This document shows positions 1-8,362 of a stretch of DNA of 10,852 nucleotides, in pieces. The position numbers and the translations under genes are program-made. Under the pieces are notes generated by a model. It was given only the letters and a program-made list of their open reading frames with translations. It made no database searches and had not been told where the DNA came from. Origin of the DNA: Monoraphidium neglectum (taxonomy: Eukaryota; Chlorophyta; Chlorophyceae; Sphaeropleales; Selenastraceae); NCBI RefSeq assembly GCF_000611645.1, contig NW_014011615.1:1-10852 (forward strand), written 5' to 3'. Position 1 is the first letter of the stretch. Every line of letters starts with the position of its first letter.

Positions 1-186
1 GCCGAGGGGTTGGGCGGCGGCCGCGCCGCGCGGCCGGAGACGCCCGTGACCGCCGACCGCGGAAGCGGCTGCAGCAGGGCGGCGGCGGTGCCGGCACGCG
101 GGCGGCGCCGCGCGGGGCGCCCGTTCTCGTCAAACTCGGCCTCCCGCGCCAGGCTCCGCAGGTCGCTGAGCGCCGACCGCCCCGCG

Positions 187-229
<43 letters not shown>

Positions 230-1776
230 GCGCCATGCCGAGTGCCTCCTCCTGTGCCTGCCGCTGCAGGCGCCTCGCCTGCGTCGACGGGCGCGGGCAC
301 AAGCAGGCGGCGCGTTCAGCCGGTAGATAGAAAACTGGCGCTCAGGCAACCTCTGCACTCGTACAGGGCTCAGCCCAGCACCGGCTGCCCGCTGATGCGT
401 GCACATCCCAAGAAGCCGGACGGCAACCCCCCAGCAACATGGGACCCTCGAGAACGCCTCGGCCCGCCGCGCGCCCCCACCATGCGCTGCTGGAAGCCGG
501 CGTGCTTCTGCTTGAGCCGCTCCAGCGGCTTGGCCAGCCTGCATGGGGGTCGGTGCACGGCAGCGATGGCACGGCGGCCGCAGGGCAGGCGACAGCGCTT
601 GGCCGCACAGCCAGCGGCGGGCGGCCTCTCGCCCTGCGCCCCTTGCCCTCTCCGCCGAGGAGTCCCCTTGCTGCGAGGTGCCCCTGCGGCTGCTAGCTCG
701 GCGGCCCGTCCAGCACGCACCTGTCGATGCCGCTTTGGTAGACGAGGTCGGCGCGGGGGAACGCGCCCTTGAGCTCCAGGAACGTGGCGTAGGCCTCATA
801 GAGCAGCGCCAGATCGCGCCCGATGCCCCGGTCCTGGTGTGCGTGTATGTGCGTGTGTGTGTGTATGTGTGTGTGTGTGTATGTGTGTATGGTGGGGAGG
901 GGCGGGCACGGCGAGGTGATTGGGAAGGGAGGGCGGGAGGGGAGCTGGGGGTGTGAGGATGAGGGGCAGAGGGCGGCAGCGGGCACCAGGCGCCACGCGT
1001 GGGAAGCGCACCTGGAGGAACAAAAACACGTCGCTGGGGTCCGGCAGGCAGTCGGCCTGCAGGGGCGGCGGGCAGAGGTTTGGGGCAGGGCAGGCGGCTG
1101 GGCTTGGGGGGGCGTCGACGCACAGCAGGCGGCCGGCGGTTGCGCGTGCGCCGTGCGCGAGAAGCGCCGTGGTCCTTGCACGGGCGCCGCGAATGCGGCG
1201 GCGGAGCTCACGTATTGGATCCAGAGCCTCAGCAGGCGGGGATCATCGTAGTATCGCTCGCAGCCGGCCATCGCCTTGGTGGCGGCCTCAAGGGCCTTCA
1301 GCAGCTGCTCCTTGCCGCCCGACGCTGGGAACGACTCCTGGGTCCATTTCACATACCTGTGCACGCATGCATGCCGGCGGCGCGGGTCGTTGATTGGAGT
1401 ATTGTGGCGAGGGCCTGGGTGGAACTGGTCCCGGCGCGCGTTGTCGTGCGTATGCTGTGCGGCACCTGCACCAAACGTTGCCGCCCGCGTAGGTGGCCCG
1501 CGCACCTCAGCCAAGCCGGAAGTGGGTCGTCCTGCGCTTCTCCGATCGCTGCCAGGTGGTTTCTGTGTAAAGGGCGGACGCGATTGAAGATCCACGCAGG
1601 CAGCAGAGCTCACAACGCGCAGCCCGTGACCCCACACACCTTCGTTGCTCCTCCAGCTCGCTGTCTGGGGTCTTAGATGACGCTAAGGGTGTTTTCTGCA
1701 GCTCGTGGGCCTGCCTACCAGCCCTCATAGGCGCAAAATTCTCCTTGCTCGTGTCCCATCCCTCCTGCAGCTCCAT
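1..1776 (-). CDS. MAD3: BUBR1/MAD3-family spindle checkpoint protein, N-terminal part (3' end outside window)
   Basis: In this family the Mad3/BUB1 homology region 1 is a TPR-like fold that binds the kinetochore protein KNL1, and Mad3/BUBR1 inhibits APC/C-Cdc20 in the mitotic checkpoint. Exons on the minus strand are 1776-1640, 1562-1506, 1356-1212, 1056-1012, 833-721, 538-481 and 278 to the window edge; all phases agree. A KEN box lies at residues 11-13 (WDTSKENFAPMRAGR). Homology region 1 follows: DDPLPAWLRYVKW (about 57-69), DDPRLLRLWIQY (102-113), the GIG...ALLYEAYATFLE segment (131-148), ADLVYQSGIDR (156-166) and LAKPLERL...FQQRM (167-185). After it come a run of 13 Gly (203-215) and a basic, low-complexity stretch. 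The start is the first in-frame ATG; a GTG 30 nt upstream is not needed. The KEN box favours MAD3/BUBR1, but a C-terminal BUB1-type kinase domain could lie beyond the edge. The last exon is the least certain: it is low complexity and could contain a further splice site. Confidence 0.87.
189..227 (-). repeat. (GGC)13 trinucleotide run coding for poly-glycine
   Basis: Thirteen uninterrupted GCC triplets on the plus strand, read as 13 glycines in the seventh exon of the checkpoint gene. It lies just after homology region 1, where these proteins are normally disordered. Length variation between strains is likely for a perfect triplet run. Confidence 0.85.
837..891 (+). repeat. (TG)n-type imperfect microsatellite in an intron
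   Basis: Imperfect TG/TA dinucleotide run on the plus strand, within the checkpoint-gene intron 834-1011. On the transcribed sense it is a CA-rich tract that runs straight into the acceptor CACACCAG at 834, taking the place of a usual polypyrimidine tract. Confidence 0.9.
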
Positions 1777-2339
1777 CGCAGCAGGGGGTCGCCCTTGGCG
1801 TGTCACTGCTGCTAATAGTGCGGAAAGGTTCTGAGTAGATCACCGTTGAGGTGTCTGATCAGCAAATCCCTGACAAGTTCTGGGGGGGGGTGCTGCAAAT
1901 TCAAGTATGCGCATGTGCTTCGCACAAGGTCCATGGCGCAAGATATGCCTTGCTCGTCTGCCTATCCATCCGGATTGTAGCGGGAGGGGTTTTCTGTGGG
2001 CAGCTGCTGTGGCAGTTGCTTCATCCTGAGATCGCTGCCATCGGGTCCTCACTCCCCCGAGCCAGGCTCAGGTAGGACCTCACCCCATGGGTTCCCCTTC
2101 ACAGATAAAAGCCATGAGCGCAATGCTGCCAAGGGGCCCAGTGTATGCAAGGCACGCACCAGCTGCTTGCCAGTGAATTCAGCTTGCGCCACATGCGCTG
2201 GTCAACACACCTGGTCAATGCCCTGACGACTGCGTGGCCACGGACCCGAGTGCGGTGGTGCGCCGGCAGACTGGACGACCGCAGAGTGCTTGCCGCTTGC
2301 CACCCCACCCTCTACGCCGCCTTCCGCCGCACAATGTTA
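1777..2339. other. Intergenic: 5' flank of the checkpoint gene and end of the PGRL1 transcript
   Basis: No coding exon could be supported on either strand. Short open frames here lack recognisable motifs. It should hold the promoter and 5' UTR of the checkpoint gene. I see no TATA-like box that I would call. An uninterrupted G run occurs near 1881-1890. Confidence 0.6.
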
Positions 2340-2344
2340 TTACA
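2340..2344 (-). terminator. Candidate TGTAA poly(A) signal of PGRL1
   Basis: TTACA on the plus strand, TGTAA in the sense of PGRL1, is the first such pentamer downstream of the PGRL1 stop at 2764. It implies a 3' UTR of roughly 430 nt, long but usual for chlorophyte genes. The stretch 2345-2763 shows no other supported gene. Confidence 0.5.
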
Positions 2345-2763
2345 GGCTCTCAAATATAGCCGCTGCGCAGGCGCCCGTCCCAGCGGGCCGGGAAGGGGGG
2401 GCGGGCGCGGGGCGTCGGAATCCCAACGCCGCGCGGCGCATATGGTCCTCCTCACGCCCCGCAGTGCACCAGCGGCTGGCGAGGGGACGGGTCGAGATCA
2501 ACACCAAGCTCTGGAGCCAGCAACACACACAAATCGTCCGACGACGGCGGGGCCGGGCCTGTGACAGAACAGCACACTGGTCGGGCGCCTGCGCAACCAG
2601 GGCCGCCAAGCTGGTCCGAGACGGCGCTTGGCAGCGCCGCGCTTTCCACCACCCTCGAGTAAGCCATCTCTCGTGCCAGGAGGACGCCGCACATGCACGC
2701 GCTGCCACGGGCTCCACAGCTGGCGGTGGTCGTGGCAGATAATGCGTTTCACAGGTGCAACCC

Positions 2764-5383
2764 TCAAGCGCTGTCCTTGTTTGCCGCAGCCGCCTTCTTG
2801 GCCGCCATCGCCGCCTTCTTGGCGGCCGCCGCGGCCTGGCAACCGAGTGGTGCATGCAGGCGTGAGTGCACAAAGTCAGGGCGCTGTTCGCGAAAAGGCA
2901 TTTTCCATCGTGCAAGGCACAGCCGCAGCCACACATTTGGGCCACCGCGGGCTGAGTCCGAGCCCTGCGCGCCCCTCCACCCCTCCCAAGATCCCCCGCC
3001 TACCTTCTTGGCAGCGGCGGCGGCCAGCTCCTCCGCCTTGTCCTCAGGGGTGCGGTCCACCACCAGGATCCTCTGCGCACAAAGCCACCGCACGACAGCA
3101 CGAGAATGCCCATGTGAGTGACGGCAACCGCATGGCCGCTGCCGCGTCTGCCTTGGTGCGAGTTGCACCAGCGCTGCCGCCTCCCTCCCCGGCCCCGCCT
3201 CCTCCGCTCGACCCGGGAGTGCGCGTCCCTTCCAACCGGGCCCCTCCTCACACACCTTGTTGTAGTCAAAGGTCAGGTCGGCGCGGCAGGCCTGGTTGGA
3301 GCACTCCAGGGTGTTGGCGCCGCGGCTGCCGGGCACGACAAAGATGTCGCCTGGAGGGGGGGGGATGCAGAGGCGGGCGGCGGTCACGTTGCAGCTGCCG
3401 CGGAAACCGTGCTCTGTGCTGGAGCACCGACTGCCAGTGACGACCAGGTCTGCGTTCCGGAGCTGGGTCGCCCCCCCCTAGACAATGCCTTCATGGGCGC
3501 GGCATGCAACACAGCCATCCCCAAGCCCTGCGCGCACCGAAGTAAGTGTAGTTGCTGGAGAGAGTGGGAGGACCGCAAAGGACGGGCGGGAAGAACGCAG
3601 AAGGTGGTGGGGGTCAGTTTTGGGCGTGCCTGGTCGCGCAACAACAAGCTGAGTCAGGCGGGACAAGCTGAGCTGAAGATTCAAGAGGAAAGATTTATTA
3701 GCAGAGTCCTTGTTTGTCCCATAAAGGCCCCCCGCAGGCTCACTCGGTACCGCAGCAAGGGCACGGGCTGTGGGAAGCAAGGGAGGGGGGGGGGGTGCAA
3801 GGTGCAGATGAGTGATGAGTGGATGAGAGAGAGCGGTTGCTGGGGAAATTTGCCATCACCTGCGCACGACTGGTCCGCCAACCCCACACAGCGCCAACTG
3901 CCAAGTGCGTTCCCACCCTCCCGCGCAGTGGCGGCCACCTGGCCCCTTCCCCGGGCCCCTTGCCAAGCCCTGCCTCCTGCAAACCCGGCCGCCGCCATGG
4001 CCAACTGTCGTGCAGCGCTCTCCTCTCTACCATCAAAGGGAGGCGGCCCCGCCCCCTCACCCCCTGAGGATGAGCCCGTCGCGCAGCACGAGGTTAGTGA
4101 TCGACGAGGACAGCAGGTAGAGCACCGGCAGCACGAGCCCCCACAGTGCCACGATGCCGTACGGCGGCGGCAGCTCAAGCAGGCTGGTGATCTCGAAGCC
4201 CGTCAGGTCATCGATGCTGAAGAAAAGCCCCAGCACCAGCAGCGCTGCCGGCGCGTTGAGCGCGGTCATGCGGAAGTAGTCGGGCGACGCGTCCGCGTAC
4301 ATCTTCTTGGACCTCAGGCTGCAGCGGGGGCCCTGCGCGGCGACGACGCTGCCCTTGGTGCGGAGCTCGTTGCGCAGAGCATCAAACTCCTCGTCCGACA
4401 TGATCGCGTTGCCGGAGCCCCAGGAGCGCACAGCCTCGAGGAAGCGCTGCTCGTCGGAGTCGAGGACGACCACCTTGCTGCCGGCCCACAGCAGCTCCTC
4501 CTTGAGGAGATCAAACTCGGCGTCGCTGATCGCGGCCTTGCCGTCGAAGTAGTAGGCGCTCATGGCGTCGAGGAACTCCTGCTCCATCTCGCCCAGGCTG
4601 ACGAGGGGGTGGGGCAGTTCGTGGGCGGGGCCGGGCGGCGCCGGGCGGCGCGGGTCGAGGTGGTGGGTTGGGGTGCGGAGGCGGGGGCGGGTCGTGCAGG
4701 CAGGTGCGGGCTGGGCGGACGTGTGTCGCCGCGGCAATTCGCGTGTGGCAAGTGGACGCCGAGTGGGTGCTCCTGCGGCGAGGGGAGAGCCCGGCGCGAC
4801 AGCTGCCCCCATGCGCGAGGCTTGCCCCATGCCGGCCGCGACGCAACTTCAGCGACAGCAACTGTGCCGAGTGTCCGTGTGCCCCGCGGGTCGCACAGCA
4901 CCAGCCACGGCCACACGTACAGAGTGTGACCACCGCTGCGGATCGCACCTGCGGGTGCCCCTCTTGACGCGCTTGCCCGCCGAGTCAATAGAGCAGTAGT
5001 CGGCGGCAAGGTGGTCCTCACCAGTGTCAGTCTCCTCGCCTGTGCGCGGCGCGCGCGCATCGGGACGCGCGTGATGGATGACGATGAACGCCTCTAGACT
5101 AAATCGTCGAGACGCTGCTGCTTAGAGCTCCGTCCTGGGCTGTCGTGGTGCCACACCTCTCGTTGCGGCCATCGCGGGGAAGCACACACTTCCGCCTAAG
5201 AGCGCATTGCTGCCGACATGATAAACAGTAACTCTCACCGGACAGCAAGACGGGAGGGGTGCTATCCCTCTGCTCCACGGCCCTCGACAGCACACTGCGC
5301 AGGCCACGCACGGGCTGAGCGCCAGAAAGCCGCTGACGGCGAGCCGGGAGCACCGCTCCATGGTTAATGCGAGCGAGCTGCAT
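2764..5383 (-). CDS. PGRL1: PGRL1, thylakoid PGR5-like protein 1 of cyclic electron flow (complete)
   Basis: PGRL1 is a two-pass thylakoid protein that works with PGR5 in antimycin-sensitive cyclic electron flow around photosystem I. Exons (minus): 5383-5239, 5039-4949, 4597-4061, 3767-3744, 3554-3538, 3350-3256, 3072-3004, 2835-2764; 349 residues; every phase matches. Residues 1 to about 36 are Arg/Ala/Ser-rich, a chloroplast transit peptide. ADYCSIDSAGK (61-71) holds Cys64. A duplicated stromal module follows: EQEFLDA...ISDAEFD and EQRFLEA...MSDEEFD, offset 43-44 residues. GPRCSLRSKK holds Cys171. Membrane segments are about 191-207 and 225-245. The C-terminal stromal knuckle is GPCPCCGTDNYTYFGDIF (Cys260, 262, 263) and LECSNQAC (Cys288, 293). 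An Ala/Lys heptad tail ends the protein. The start is the first in-frame ATG; an upstream TTG frame is ignored. Odd points are the two microexons, the altered second cysteine pair and the tail. Confidence 0.94.
3538..3554 (-). other. PGRL1: PGRL1 exon 5: 17-nt microexon coding NYTYF
   Basis: The acceptor is CTCTCTCCAG and the donor GTGCGC. It reads C-AAC-TAC-ACT-TAC-TTC-G and links phase 2 to phase 1, completing the family sequence GTDNYTYFGDIF together with exons 4 and 6. Seventeen nucleotides is very short for a constitutive exon. Skipping it would shift the frame. Confidence 0.88.
3744..3767 (-). other. PGRL1: PGRL1 exon 4: 24-nt microexon with the CPCC cysteines
   Basis: The acceptor is TTGCTTCCCACAG and the donor GTGAGC. 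The exon supplies C-CCG-TGC-CCT-TGC-TGC-GGT-ACC-GA, read PCPCCGT plus split codons on both sides (GG+C = Gly, GA+C = Asp). It sits exactly where PGRL1 needs its CPxCGT motif between the second membrane segment and NYTYFGD. Its length is a multiple of three and both junctions are phase 2. Confidence 0.88.
4062..4597 (-). repeat. PGRL1: Internal protein duplication in PGRL1 exon 3
   Basis: Within the single 537-nt exon, residues about 83-118 and 127-161 are a diverged tandem repeat. Matching anchors are EQEFLDA/EQRFLEA, ISDAEFD/MSDEEFD and LKEEL/LRNEL. This duplicated helical module is an established feature of PGRL1 and helps confirm the assignment. Confidence 0.75.
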
Positions 5384-5706
5384 GCTGGACGGACGGGCTG
5401 CGACCGCGACACTGAGATCAACGCCCCCACAAACTATCAAAGCCGCGAGATTTGACAATCAAGCGTGCAATAGCGCACTACACAGCTCTATCAACTTCTG
5501 CGCGTCCAGGACAGGGAGAGCGTGTGCGGCACCGCTGCTGCTGCAGCTGCTCGTTGCGCGCCCGGGGGGTTCCTCCGACGGCATGGGGCGGGCGCAGGCT
5601 TCATCATTCTGCCCGGGAGACACCATGGGGTTCAAGGATCCTGAATAACATGTTGTTACAACTGCCTTTTGTCAAGTCAAGGCTGAGCCTTGAAAACAGT
5701 AGCTCG
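5384..5706. other. Intergenic: PGRL1 5' flank and DDRGK1 3' UTR
   Basis: About 320 bp separate the DDRGK1 stop from the PGRL1 start. TTACA at 5656-5660 (TGTAA in gene sense) is about 50 nt after the DDRGK1 stop and is its likely poly(A) signal. The remaining 270 bp or so should hold the PGRL1 promoter and 5' UTR. No TATA-like box or other site is convincing. Confidence 0.6.
5656..5660 (-). terminator. TGTAA poly(A) signal of DDRGK1
   Basis: TTACA on the plus strand, read as TGTAA in the transcript, lies about 50 nt downstream of the DDRGK1 TGA stop at 5707-5709. The local sequence is A/T-richer than its surroundings, as expected for a 3' UTR end. Confidence 0.65.
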
Positions 5707-7905
5707 TCAGTGCGCCGCGACCATGCTGTCAAAGTCAAGCAGGTCCGCGCCTGCTCCCGCCGCCGCTGCGCCTGCCGACCGCGGCTGAAGGTCGATGAAG
5801 TCCCCTGCATCCAAAAATCGGATTGACAAGCGGTGAAAGGCAGTTCAGCAGGCCGCCATCCGCTCGCGACCGGTCGGTTGCGGCGGCAGAGGGCGGCGTT
5901 CCCCGCGACGACCCCGGGCTCGCGCCACACCTCGAGCCACCCCCGCGGGGACCCCGCGTGCAGTACCGCGCATCATCAGGGTCCCCAGCGCGCGCTCCCC
6001 TCCAAAACCAGCTGCCCGCGCGTGCCCTGCGACACCCACCGCTCTTCGCGGCGAGCTCCCCTATGGCCACGCGCCCCCGCCGCCGTATGAAGTCCGCGAC
6101 CGCGCGCATCTCGTCCGTGGATATGTGTATGAACTTCCCGCGCTCGTCCATGACGCCGGTCAGCTGGCCCTGCGCCTCCAGGGACTGCAGCCGCTCCACC
6201 ACCTCGGCGCTGCGCAGCCGGAACTCGGTCGCGAGCTGGGGGTGGGGAGTGGGGTGAGAGTGCAGGGGTGCAGGCACTGAGAGGGGTGCTGGGGAGAGGG
6301 CGGCAACGGGGGCAGGGTGGAGGGCGTTGTCTGGGGGAAACTTTATTGACACGTGTTCTTGTGAATGACTATGTTCTATTCTTGTGGAGGGTTCACAAGT
6401 GCCACAAGGCACCTGCATCGGCGGCTTGTGAATGTACAGGACGACCGTGCTCGCATTTTGATTGCTGCCGCATCGGCGTCGCTGCTGGCCTCAGCCTAGC
6501 GCGCTGGGCCAGCTGCCACCCCCCAGCCGGTGTCGTGCTGCACCACCTTCGCATTACGGCTCATACAGTACAAACATTCCACCTAACACATAACACACAC
6601 ACACACATACTGATACACATACACGTACACATACACACAGACATACACACTCGCATGCGTCCCCACCTCTTCTATAGCCACCATCTTCCGCTCCTGTATG
6701 TACGCCACAAACCGCGCCGCCGCCGCCTCCCCCCCCTCGCCGCCGTCCTCCGCGTCCACCCCCGCCTCCTCAACGCTGATCTGCCCCAGCCACTTGGCCG
6801 CCTCCTCGTCTTCCCGCCGCTGCCGCTCCTCCGCCGCGCGCCGGATCTCGTCCTCCTGCGTGTTGCACAGCGAAAAGAGCCCGCGCGGCGTGAAATCAAG
6901 GTGGTTGGGGCAACTACGGGAGACCTGCGGGAGACCTGAGCCCTTCAACCGCCAAGCAAGGAGCCGCGATGACCCGGGCCGCTCGCCGGGCGACACCTCG
7001 GCGCGATTTGGAGCCGCAGGGCGACACAAGCGGCGCGCGCGCCCCCGCCAGCCTCACGGGCGCTGCTGTGCGCCGGCCGGCCGGCCGGCTGACCGCCACA
7101 CCCCCTCCCTGGCGCGCACGGACCCCAGGCGCGCACCTGCGCGCGCTCCAGCGCCTCGCGCTCCTCGTCCCGCTTCTTGCGCCGCTCCTCGTACACATTG
7201 ACTTTGTTGGCCTTCGCCTCACGCGCCAGCCGCTCCGCCTCGCGCGCCTCCTCGCGCTCGCGGCGGCGCGCCTCGCGGCGCCCCTCTGGGCCATCAGCGC
7301 CGTCCTGCAGGGTCGGGTTGGCGGGGCCGGCGGGTTGCTTCGTATGGAGGGGGTTGGCACGGCGGACAGTGCGGCGGTCTGCGAGGCCAGAGGGGCGTTG
7401 CAGGGCTTTGAAGCGGACGACGCGGCGGTGCTGCTGACTGGCCGGCGCGCGGCAACTGCTCCCGTGCACGATGGACGAGCGTGGCGGAGCAGACTTCCCC
7501 CTCTCCCTTCCCCTCCGCACCTCATCATCCTCGTCATCGTCGGAGCCGTCTGCTTCTGCCGCCTGCTGTGCTGCGCGCCGCTGCCTCAGCCGCCCCGCCC
7601 GCATGCGATCCATGCCGCCTCGCCGCCCAGCCTGCGCTCGAAAGGCACAGGGGTTTCTTTTCTCTGTAAGCAGCGAGCGGAGGGCGCTTGGATGCACGCG
7701 CGTGTGCGCGCATCACAGCACAGCGGTGCACAGGAACCAGACCGCGTGCGCTCACCCGCGGCGCCGCTGCGTCGTCCCCCGCATCGACGGCTGCTGTTGG
7801 CTGGCCAGCCTGACCCTCTCGCTGCAGTTTTAGCGCGTACATTGCCACTGCAGCGATCCCTGCAGCCATCAGCACAACCAGCGCGAGGAGGACCACCACT
7901 GCCAT
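5707..7905 (-). CDS. DDRGK1: DDRGK1/UFBP1-like ER-anchored UFMylation adaptor (complete)
   Basis: DDRGK1 is an N-terminally anchored ER membrane protein that partners UFL1 in attaching UFM1 to ER and ribosomal targets. Exons (minus): 7905-7756, 7631-7521, 7304-7137, 6855-6667, 6235-6040, 5804-5707; 303 residues (human 314); phases all agree. Residues 1-24 are a signal anchor (MAVVVLLALVVLMAAGIA). An Arg-rich stretch, then an acidic GSDDDEDDE run (79-87), precede a long Arg/Glu coiled coil (about 95-165). The winged-helix/PCI-like part has ARFVAYIQERKMVAIEELA (about 190-208), FRLRSAEVVERLQSLE (211-226) and the signature GVMDERGKFIHIS (233-245); DERGK replaces DDRGK. FIRRRGRVAIGELAAKS and DFIDLQ follow. 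Lys240 aligns with the human UFM1-acceptor Lys267. The start is the first ATG giving the anchor; an upstream GTG frame is ignored. The tail ends DLLDFDSMVAAH. Confidence 0.94.
6592..6650 (+). repeat. (AC)n-type imperfect microsatellite in an intron
   Basis: An AC/AT dinucleotide run on the plus strand, in DDRGK1 intron 4 (6236-6666). In the sense of the gene it is a GT-rich tract starting about 15 nt after the donor GTGGGG. Confidence 0.9.
7072..7089. repeat. GGCC/CCGG perfect palindrome in a DDRGK1 intron
   Basis: An 18-nt self-complementary run of alternating GGCC units (GCCGGCCGGCCGGCCGGC) within intron 3 of DDRGK1. It could form a hairpin or be a simple tetranucleotide repeat. No function is implied. 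Confidence 0.7.
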
Positions 7906-8225
7906 CGTTGCTGCGGCAAGTATGATCTCCCAAGCTCTTATTGCAGACAATCGATCACGGTAGTGCACTTTAGAAGCAACACTGCAAGATCAGAACAACA
8001 GATCACCCTCTGCTGGCTGTACTGCCTGCATATACAAACACAAAACTGGCGAAACTGCCTACACGGAATTGAATTGGCACTGTCAGGGCACGCGCATGCA
8101 CGTGTGCGGCACGAGGCGAGCAGCGGTACCTGCCAAGCGCACAGCACACAGGTCGTGGAGATATGGCCTGATGACTCATGCTGTGGCTGGCACACTGTCA
8201 TACCAGTACTTGATGGTGTACATGT

Positions 8226-8296
8226 ACTTAGTGTGGGGGGATGGCTTCACTTAGTGTGGGGGGATCAGTCCTTCTGTAGTGTGGGGGGATGGCTTG
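8226..8296 (+). repeat. Three near-tandem copies of TAGTGTGGGGGGAT
   Basis: Copies start at 8229, 8252 and 8277, spaced 23 and 25 bp. Copies 1 and 2 share the 17-mer ACTTAGTGTGGGGGGAT (8226-8242 and 8249-8265). Copies 1 and 3 share 19 bp, TAGTGTGGGGGGATGGCTT. They lie about 320-390 bp upstream of the DDRGK1 start. Confidence 0.85.
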
Positions 8297-8362
8297 TCCT
8301 GGGCTTCGTCCCATTGGTCTGTTGTATACAATACCCTATATGCACTCGCATGCTTGCCGCAC

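Noticed and set aside
1777..1806. A ten-codon N-terminal extension of the checkpoint gene
   Set aside because: The upstream start would be GTG, not ATG. The ATG at 1776 has a good context (GCGATGG) and leaves the KEN box near the N-terminus, as usual for the family.
3351..3477. In-frame extension upstream of PGRL1 exon 6 (LRNADLVVTGSRC...)
   Set aside because: It is open by chance inside intron 5. A C-rich tract and CAG acceptor at 3351-3360 and the microexon solution restore the exact family sequence, so this stretch is intron.
2764..3480. A separate small gene with a cysteine-containing domain and Ala/Lys tail
   Set aside because: The sequence GDIFVVPGSRGANTLEC is the C-terminal domain of PGRL1. 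Microexons at 3554-3538 and 3767-3744 connect it to exon 3 with matching phases.
3118..4929. A 603-codon open frame on the plus strand
   Set aside because: It is antisense to PGRL1 exons 3-6 and their introns. Its composition is Arg/Ala/Gly-rich with no family motif. High GC makes long antisense frames common here.
5624..5640. A tRNA B-box-like GGTTCAAGGATCC
   Set aside because: No matching A box, acceptor stem or anticodon arm could be folded around it.
6969..7925. A 318-codon plus-strand open frame
   Set aside because: Antisense to DDRGK1 exons 1-3; no recognisable domain.
7906..7968. An N-terminal extension of DDRGK1
   Set aside because: It begins with GTG. The ATG at 7905 places the signal anchor at the very N-terminus, as in the family.
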